From positions 1 through 47,434 of the forward strand of contig JAAVTG010000915.1 of assembly GCA_011947345.1 (NCBI GenBank): a DNA stretch of 47,434 bases. The letters run 5' to 3'. The notes under the pieces are model-generated. The model worked only from the letters and a program-made list of their open reading frames with translations. It was not told where the DNA came from and searched no databases. Shown piece after piece: positions 42,776-47,434 of this stretch (position 1 is its first letter; each line of letters begins with the position of its first letter). The position numbers were made by a program, and so were the translations under genes. This DNA is from Phytophthora quininea (lineage: Eukaryota > Oomycota > Peronosporomycetes > Peronosporales > Peronosporaceae).

Positions 42776-43189
42776 TATGCATAACAACGGGTTTTCCAGC
42801 GTAGCTATGGCGAACGCCACTTTGACGGTGGAGTATTTCCTCACTACTGGGCTCATTTTGTTTGACTTGTTCGAGAAGACGATTGTGCGCGCAGCTCGTA
42901 ACGGATCTATCAGGGTCGTGAACTTCCTGTACAGCAAACGACAGATCTCTTCCCAATCTATCGCCGAAGCATTTGAAAGCGCATGCGGTGGCGACGTCAT
43001 CAGTTTTTTCTTGGTCAAGAGTCAATTTCAGACGAGTCAATCACCAGCGTATAAGTAAGGGGCCCAATGGATTCAGTATTGGAGAGACTGTCAAGGTTAT
43101 GGAGTTAATATACATGCACGCCGAAATCACGGCGAGGTTATTGAATATATCCTTGAAAAGAAAGATGCAAGAGACGACAGACCCACAAT

Positions 43190-45078
43190 TTAGACACTTC
43201 TGCGAAACAAAGCATAGTTAAAGTTGTCGTTGTATTTTTTTCGAGAGGCCCAGTAATCGTCATAGTAGTAGTCTGGTTCTTCATCGTGTTTTGTGTCAGA
43301 GTTCTTTCCAAGAGCTTCGTCACGTTTCCTGTGTAATATTTCTTGTATTTTCGGGCTGGTCACGGCTTTGAGGGCTTCGTCCAACATTTCGACAGACCAC
43401 TTTTCCTTCCTACTCATCCCTTCCACAACAAATACTTGATTATGGCGAATTGCGGTAGCGAACGCTTCGTCTCTCACAGCTTGAGAAATACACGGGAGTC
43501 CGCTTAGAGCTTGCATGGTGCTATAATCTCCACTGCCTGCCGCCTTGGAATACATCTCGAGAACTGTATTCGACGAGACTTGGCGCTTGTCGTACAGAAA
43601 TTTCATCGTACTGAGGCGCCAACTATCGATCGAGTTTGCAAAAAGCGCCAACATATCCGGTCGAGAAACATTCTGTCTGTCGAATAATAGTTCCACAACC
43701 GGGGTGTTCCCATTTTTCGCAGCAAGTGTGAAGGCTTCCGTACCTACCTCGAGTGTTATGCATTTTTCATTCCACAAGGCTTTCACGACATCAGTCGGTC
43801 CCCATTCGGCGGCTTTGACAAATACTTCCTTAATAACGTCGCCTGGAATATGACCAGTGTCGACGAGATACCTCGCAACTTCTCCAGACTTTGGTGCTCT
43901 ATACGGGCCGTCGAATCGGGAAGCAGAAACGCTTCGGAAAGCTTCAATGATCGTGTGGGGAGATACACACTTTCTACCGTGAAGGAACTTGATGACGGCA
44001 ATGCTCCTCGTTCTCTCAAATGTCCTCCTGAGCGTTTCCGCCGAAACGCGATGTTTGTTGTAGAGAAATGCCAGCGTCTTCATGCCCTCAAGCTGAACTG
44101 CCTTTTCAAACGCAGCATCAAATGCTTTTGGCGAGATTTTCTCGATAAGAAACTCCATCACATCCGTATTCCCGATCGTAGAAGCTTCTTGGAAAGCAGC
44201 TTCCTCTCCTACAGAAGAAACGCCTCCCTTTTACAAACAAATCGAGTCACTTCTACATGTTTGCCCCGAGAGACGCTAACGAAGAAATCGTTAGCTGCAC
44301 CGAGCCAGTGTTCGTGCATCATGTCGTAACTGTGTCGATAGGCTTCTGCATACTCCAAGCCGCTCTTGTACAAAACTTCTGCAATCTCGTTCTGTCCTTC
44401 AACGATCGCTTGCTCCAACGCCTTGGCCACATCCCAGCACACTCTTTCGGGATCGAGTAGCTCTTTCACCACGTCGACATGTCCTCCAGAAATGGGTCGA
44501 GACATTGCTTCCCATCGCCCTTCCTCTGGGATGTCCGTAATAAAAGGACAGATCACCTCCCCATAATTCTCCACGAAGAAGCTTTCTTGTTCAGGCTCTT
44601 GAGTGGCACACTCCATGCACAATTGCACGATTTTCGAGTGTCCGTTAGCAGTAGCTGCTTCTAAAATCCTCCAGTATTCTGCACGGTCGTCGTCGTTTGC
44701 CCAGCCAGAGCCAATTTCGTCCAGTAGATGTCGGACAATGGTATAGTGACCGTTCTCAGCAGCAGCTATTGCGACGTCAACTACGTCTCCATCAAGTACG
44801 TCCAGGAAGTTCTCCACTGTAAGCCAATCCCCATGTTTTGCAGCCTCTGCAGCAGCTTCTTGAATGGTCATCAATAACGAATCGATCCGTTCCATCACAT
44901 GAGGTAGTGAAAGAACTGCAATGGGCAAACGAGCGCCTTTCAGACGCTTGTAGCGACTCAGCAACATTGCTACACCATCCTGAGAGTTCTTGGGCTGCTT
45001 GGACTCGGTGCGCTGGCGTTTCCTGTCCCTAAATCGCTGCAGAGCGGACCCTTCTGCTGCTCCTTTGGCGAAACCCAT
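43190..45078 (-). CDS. Ankyrin-type family member, best-preserved copy (A8)
   Basis: Start MGFAKGAAEGSALQRFRDRK followed by a basic RQRTESK stretch, then LPIAVLSLPHVMERIDSLLM (LPHV signature), EAAAEAAKHGDWLTVENFLD, and AIAAAENGHYTIVRHLLDEI. The WR segment is AEYWRILEAATANGHSKIVQ. ISGGHVDVVKELLDPERVCW follows, then NDFFVSVSRGKHVEV. One frame break near 44222-44232; then VGEEAAFQEASTIGNTDVME and EAF-type repeats including KEVFVKAAEWGPTDVVKALW, GTEAFTLAAKNGNTPVVELL and STMKFLYDKRQVSSNTVLEM. The tail is acidic and Tyr-rich (DEEPDYYYDDYWASRKKY). About 625 residues, no introns seen. Function unknown; the basic N-terminus could be a nuclear signal. It is tail-to-tail with copy A7. Confidence 0.7.
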
Positions 45079-45177
45079 TTTGGCGATTTTAAATTTAGTA
45101 GATGTTTTCTGTGCATTTAGCCAACATCTATAGTACTATTCGACACACAAAAGGTTCGTTTGAGCAGATTCATCAAG

Positions 45178-45370
45178 GTTTTCGAGCTAAAATGCGCAAC
45201 ATTTCCAGTGCATCAATAATAGAGCTAACAGCAATGGCTTTGGTGACACTTTCCCACTGAAACTCCACAATCATAACGTGTCCGCTCTGAGTTAAAGCAG
45301 CGTTTTGTAGACGTACGCAACCACTTGAACGCTCACGAAGAAATCGTTAGTGATGCTGAACGAGATTGCA
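45178..45370 (-). pseudogene. Small ankyrin-type remnant upstream of copy A8
   Basis: The minus strand reads SITNDFFVSVQVVAYV and, in another frame, NAALTQSGHVMIVEFQWESV with a stop near 45178. NDFFVSV is identical to the middle of copy A8, so this is a short piece of a further paralog. Confidence 0.45.
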
Positions 45371-45842
45371 TTGTAGGGAGCTGGCGAAGAAGAATGATGT
45401 AAATGTGATCTGCATCTCGTTTGTCTCGAGACCATTAATTGTTTGTTGCTATTTCACGACAGCTCTGACGTCCGTTACCTCCATGATTCGTTCAGGACAG
45501 CACTTGGATCCGTGCACGCCACGATGCGATCCAGCGACAGTCGCAAGGCAAAAGCTGTTGGCTCGCTCCAGGCCAGAGATTAGTAGCAGAAATCCAAGCC
45601 GAAGTACGTGCACTAGTTTGACAGATCGAGTATGGAGGCCAATTACATGCATGCAAGGTAAAACTCATCCAAGACTCTGACCATTGATGCCCAACCAAAA
45701 AGATTTTCCACGGAAGAGCTTAGCGGCTAGTGGCCAGTCCGAGCAATCCTCGTCATCCATTCAAGATGTCGCTAATTCTTAAGCTCTTTGTACAGCTTCT
45801 TGCAATGAAGAAGAAAAACGTAAGAGGTGACTTGCAGCCACA
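45371..45842. other. Intergenic stretch without a supported gene
   Basis: No recognisable coding content or repeat was seen. It is presumably the leader and promoter of the plus-strand gene at 45843. Confidence 0.35.
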
Positions 45843-46417
45843 ATGAGCGGTCAGAGTCGCCTATCTAATGTTGAGATTGCTACTGTTCGAGTCAATGGGA
45901 CGGCGCCGCCTGCGCGACTTGTCATCAGCTCGGTTTTATCCACGACGAACTCCTCGATCAGATGAAAACCGCAGAAGAAAAAGTAACGAGTCACGCATTG
46001 CACGCGGCCAGGCGGGATCACTTCGAGACTTTCCACGAGCGAGACACAGCGCTTGGACCATTGTCGAGTATGACCTCGCTCGCTGCAAGGAGTGTAGCTC
46101 ACCGTCGGTCATTTTCCGACACCTGCGACCTCGACGCTTTCCTAGAGAACGAGGCGAATTATATGCTCCCCCTGGGGCTCGAGAGCTCTGTCACGTCGAT
46201 ACAACAAGAGACGGAAGATCGCTCCAAGTCCCAGAGCTTCATCTGCACGGCGCAAGGCATCATGTTCCCAGACACCCAACACGAGAAGCGACAGAACCGA
46301 CTGGATAGACTAAAAACGCTGGCCGCCAAGATGTCGGACACGGAGAGGAACGTGCGACTCGCCAAGAAGACGCTGCGCTACCGCAAGGCTCAAGAGCTAC
46401 GTCGGGTCGTCGAGTAA
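45843..46417 (+). CDS. Small hypothetical protein with CxxC and C-terminal coiled coil
   Basis: Start MSGQSRLSNVEIATVRVNG, then, after a one-base frame break near 45905, CATCHQLGFIHDELLDQMKT, AEEKVTSHALHAARRDHFET, LDAFLENEANYMLPLGLESS and a charged helical end (KRQNRLDRLKTLAAKMSD, NVRLAKKTLRYRKAQELRRV), with stop at 46415-46417. The CxxCH pair could hold metal, but no family is recognised. About 190 residues, no intron. Confidence 0.45.
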
Positions 46418-47309
46418 ACTCAGTATTCAAGTCCTGCAGTCCATAGCGGACTTGAATCCCGCTATCCGGAGGCTCCGTTGGGTTGGACACGCTGCAAGGA
46501 ATTCATGTTGATCATTTGTAGAAGACCCATGAGCACCGATGGGCAGCTCTGTATTTTAGTGACGCTATAGTCTTGCATATTGTCGTGCTTAATGCGAGCA
46601 ATTGAGAGCGATTGGACCACGAGAATCGCGTTAGGAATTATTCAAGAGATTTTCATTGTTAAACGATGGTTACGGTTCGAAGAGCTCCATGGAGGAGAAA
46701 CGATTGCCCGCACTGCAACGGCCACCTGAGACTTAGTTCTCTTGAAAGTGCTCCAACTCACCGAGCTGCTACATGCTACATGGTCGGAATAAGCCATTGC
46801 TCTGGTAAATCGCAAAACTGACTGCTATCCAGCAGACGTCGTTGTATCCCATCAGTTTTGTTTGTTTGCTAGTCATCATACTCGCAATAAACCAGGATCA
46901 AAATCTCAAGTAGTCAATGGATCCTCTCTCTTTTATTTGTTTTGATTGCTCTTTGTGATGCGTTAGCAAACATGCCAATGCTTGTCTGAAAATTGCGATA
47001 CTTGACAAGCAGCCTACAAGCAACCACGTATGTAGGTTACTGCTACTATTACAGCGCGTTTAGCTCACGCTGATGGGGTTGGCTCATCGCAGAAATGATG
47101 ACGAGTAACACTATTTTTTTCAATGCCACCATTTTTTTATCGACATGTAAGTTGATTCAGATGCTTAACTTGTTTCCTGGTTGTTCTTATGGTTGGGGGT
47201 ATTTGCTATTCTGAAATCTGATCTGTTGAATGATGATTGAATTTGAATGGGATTTTTGAATGTGAAGTTAATCATTTCCTTTCTTCTGGATGTTTTTTGT
47301 AGGCCCTTC
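46418..47309. other. AT-rich intergenic stretch
   Basis: No gene, RNA or clear repeat seen; base composition is more AT-rich than the coding parts of the window. Confidence 0.35.
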
Positions 47310-47400
47310 GCCCAGCAGACCCCGCAGGGACTCGAACCCCAACCTGAGGGATAAACTTTGTGAGTTGTATACACAACTCACTGGACCACCAGGAGGCCTT
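47310..47400 (-). repeat. tRNA-like sequence, probable SINE head
   Basis: On the minus strand a box A-like TGGTCCAGTGAG (47377-47388) is followed 38 bp later by a perfect box B, GGTTCGAGTCC (47328-47338), as in an internal Pol III promoter. The acceptor strands do not pair, and the middle is a perfect 9-bp hairpin (GTGAGTTGT, loop GTAT, ACAACTCAC) in place of a normal anticodon arm. It is therefore unlikely to be a working tRNA; a tRNA-derived SINE fragment fits better. Confidence 0.45.
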
Positions 47401-47434
47401 TGTCGACATGTAAGCAGCGTATGTTGTTAACATT

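Larger units (their letters stand above)
35589..43058 (+). pseudogene. Ankyrin-type family member split by two transposons (copy A7)
   Basis: Start MGDLNGHAHQKLQGLRFLIE, then IFALPHVLQAMNNLV (LPHV signature) and, shifted, TLKEAAVEAARTG. Then ETAAQTNQLEVVEFLLQQIV, the WR segment GAWRVLEMAAATGFLETVRF, and SNALSTAITGIHLEVVQY to QAINLGH at 36210. The MULE (36211-41089) interrupts there. The frame resumes at 41099 as CEIAQMLYEAYGQRPDSLFI and RYDKYLNAVKY. The Tc1 element (41202-42775) interrupts again, and MHNNGFSSVAMANATLTVEY, LFEKTIVRAARNGSIRVV and NFLYSKRQISSQSIAEAFES follow to 43058. With both insertions and one copy of each duplication removed, the junctions read through. Smaller frame breaks and stops also occur upstream of the MULE. 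Confidence 0.75.

Noticed and set aside
42684..43040. 118-codon minus-strand open frame
   Set aside because: Spans the Tc1 right TIR and antisense of the ankyrin gene; it arises from the insertion junction.
47310..47400. A functional tRNA gene
   Set aside because: Acceptor strands do not pair and the anticodon arm is replaced by a perfect hairpin; described as tRNA-like instead.
1..47434. CRISPR array or prokaryotic operon structure
   Set aside because: No regularly spaced direct repeats; genes have spliceosomal introns and alternate strands.

Overview
This is a protist window, most plausibly from an oomycete (Phytophthora-like). Evidence: GT-AG introns of only about 56-71 bp, GC-rich third codon positions, initiator-like motifs ahead of several genes, a full-size PDR transporter, a PA14-containing GH3 glucosidase, expanded ankyrin-type families, and MULE, pogo-like and Tc1 DNA transposons. 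The species cannot be named from sequence alone.

Left part (1-28.7 kb), mostly single-copy cellular genes. In order: a bacterial-type family I.5 lipase cut by the window edge (-); a single-pass membrane protein with AGS repeats (+); RNA polymerase I subunit A49/PAF53 (-), divergent from F-actin capping protein beta (+); a multi-pass TMBIM-like protein (+); a SWSAP1-like ATPase with an altered Walker A (+), convergent with a short eIF4G-like MIF4G protein (-); a PDR/ABCG transporter (+); an ankyrin-type remnant (+) and an ankyrin/coiled-coil gene (-); a secreted GH3 beta-glucosidase (+); a hypothetical gene (+); a 28-residue-repeat ankyrin gene (-); and a SulP/STAS anion transporter (+).

Right part (29-45.4 kb), a cluster of paralogous ankyrin-type genes and remnants in alternating orientation. 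They share a LPHVL N-terminal motif, a WRxLExAA segment and EAFxxAA repeats. One copy (35.6-43.1 kb) is split by two transposons: a MULE with imperfect TIRs and a 9-bp target duplication, itself carrying a pogo-like element, and 112 bp further on a Tc1 element with 237-bp TIRs and a TA duplication. Removing both, with one copy of each duplication, leaves the host frame open across each junction. The last 2 kb hold a small CxxC/coiled-coil gene and a tRNA-like, SINE-head sequence.

Data quality matters here. Nearly every conserved gene has one or more frame breaks, and most would be closed by one extra base in a short homopolymer. This looks like systematic homopolymer under-calling rather than mass pseudogenisation, so exact protein lengths are provisional and 'broken' ankyrin copies should be judged cautiously.

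The observations I rate highest are the doubly interrupted ankyrin gene, the apparent exon-pair duplication giving the eIF4G-like protein two eIF4E-binding motifs plus a PAM2 motif, and the ankyrin-type family itself.
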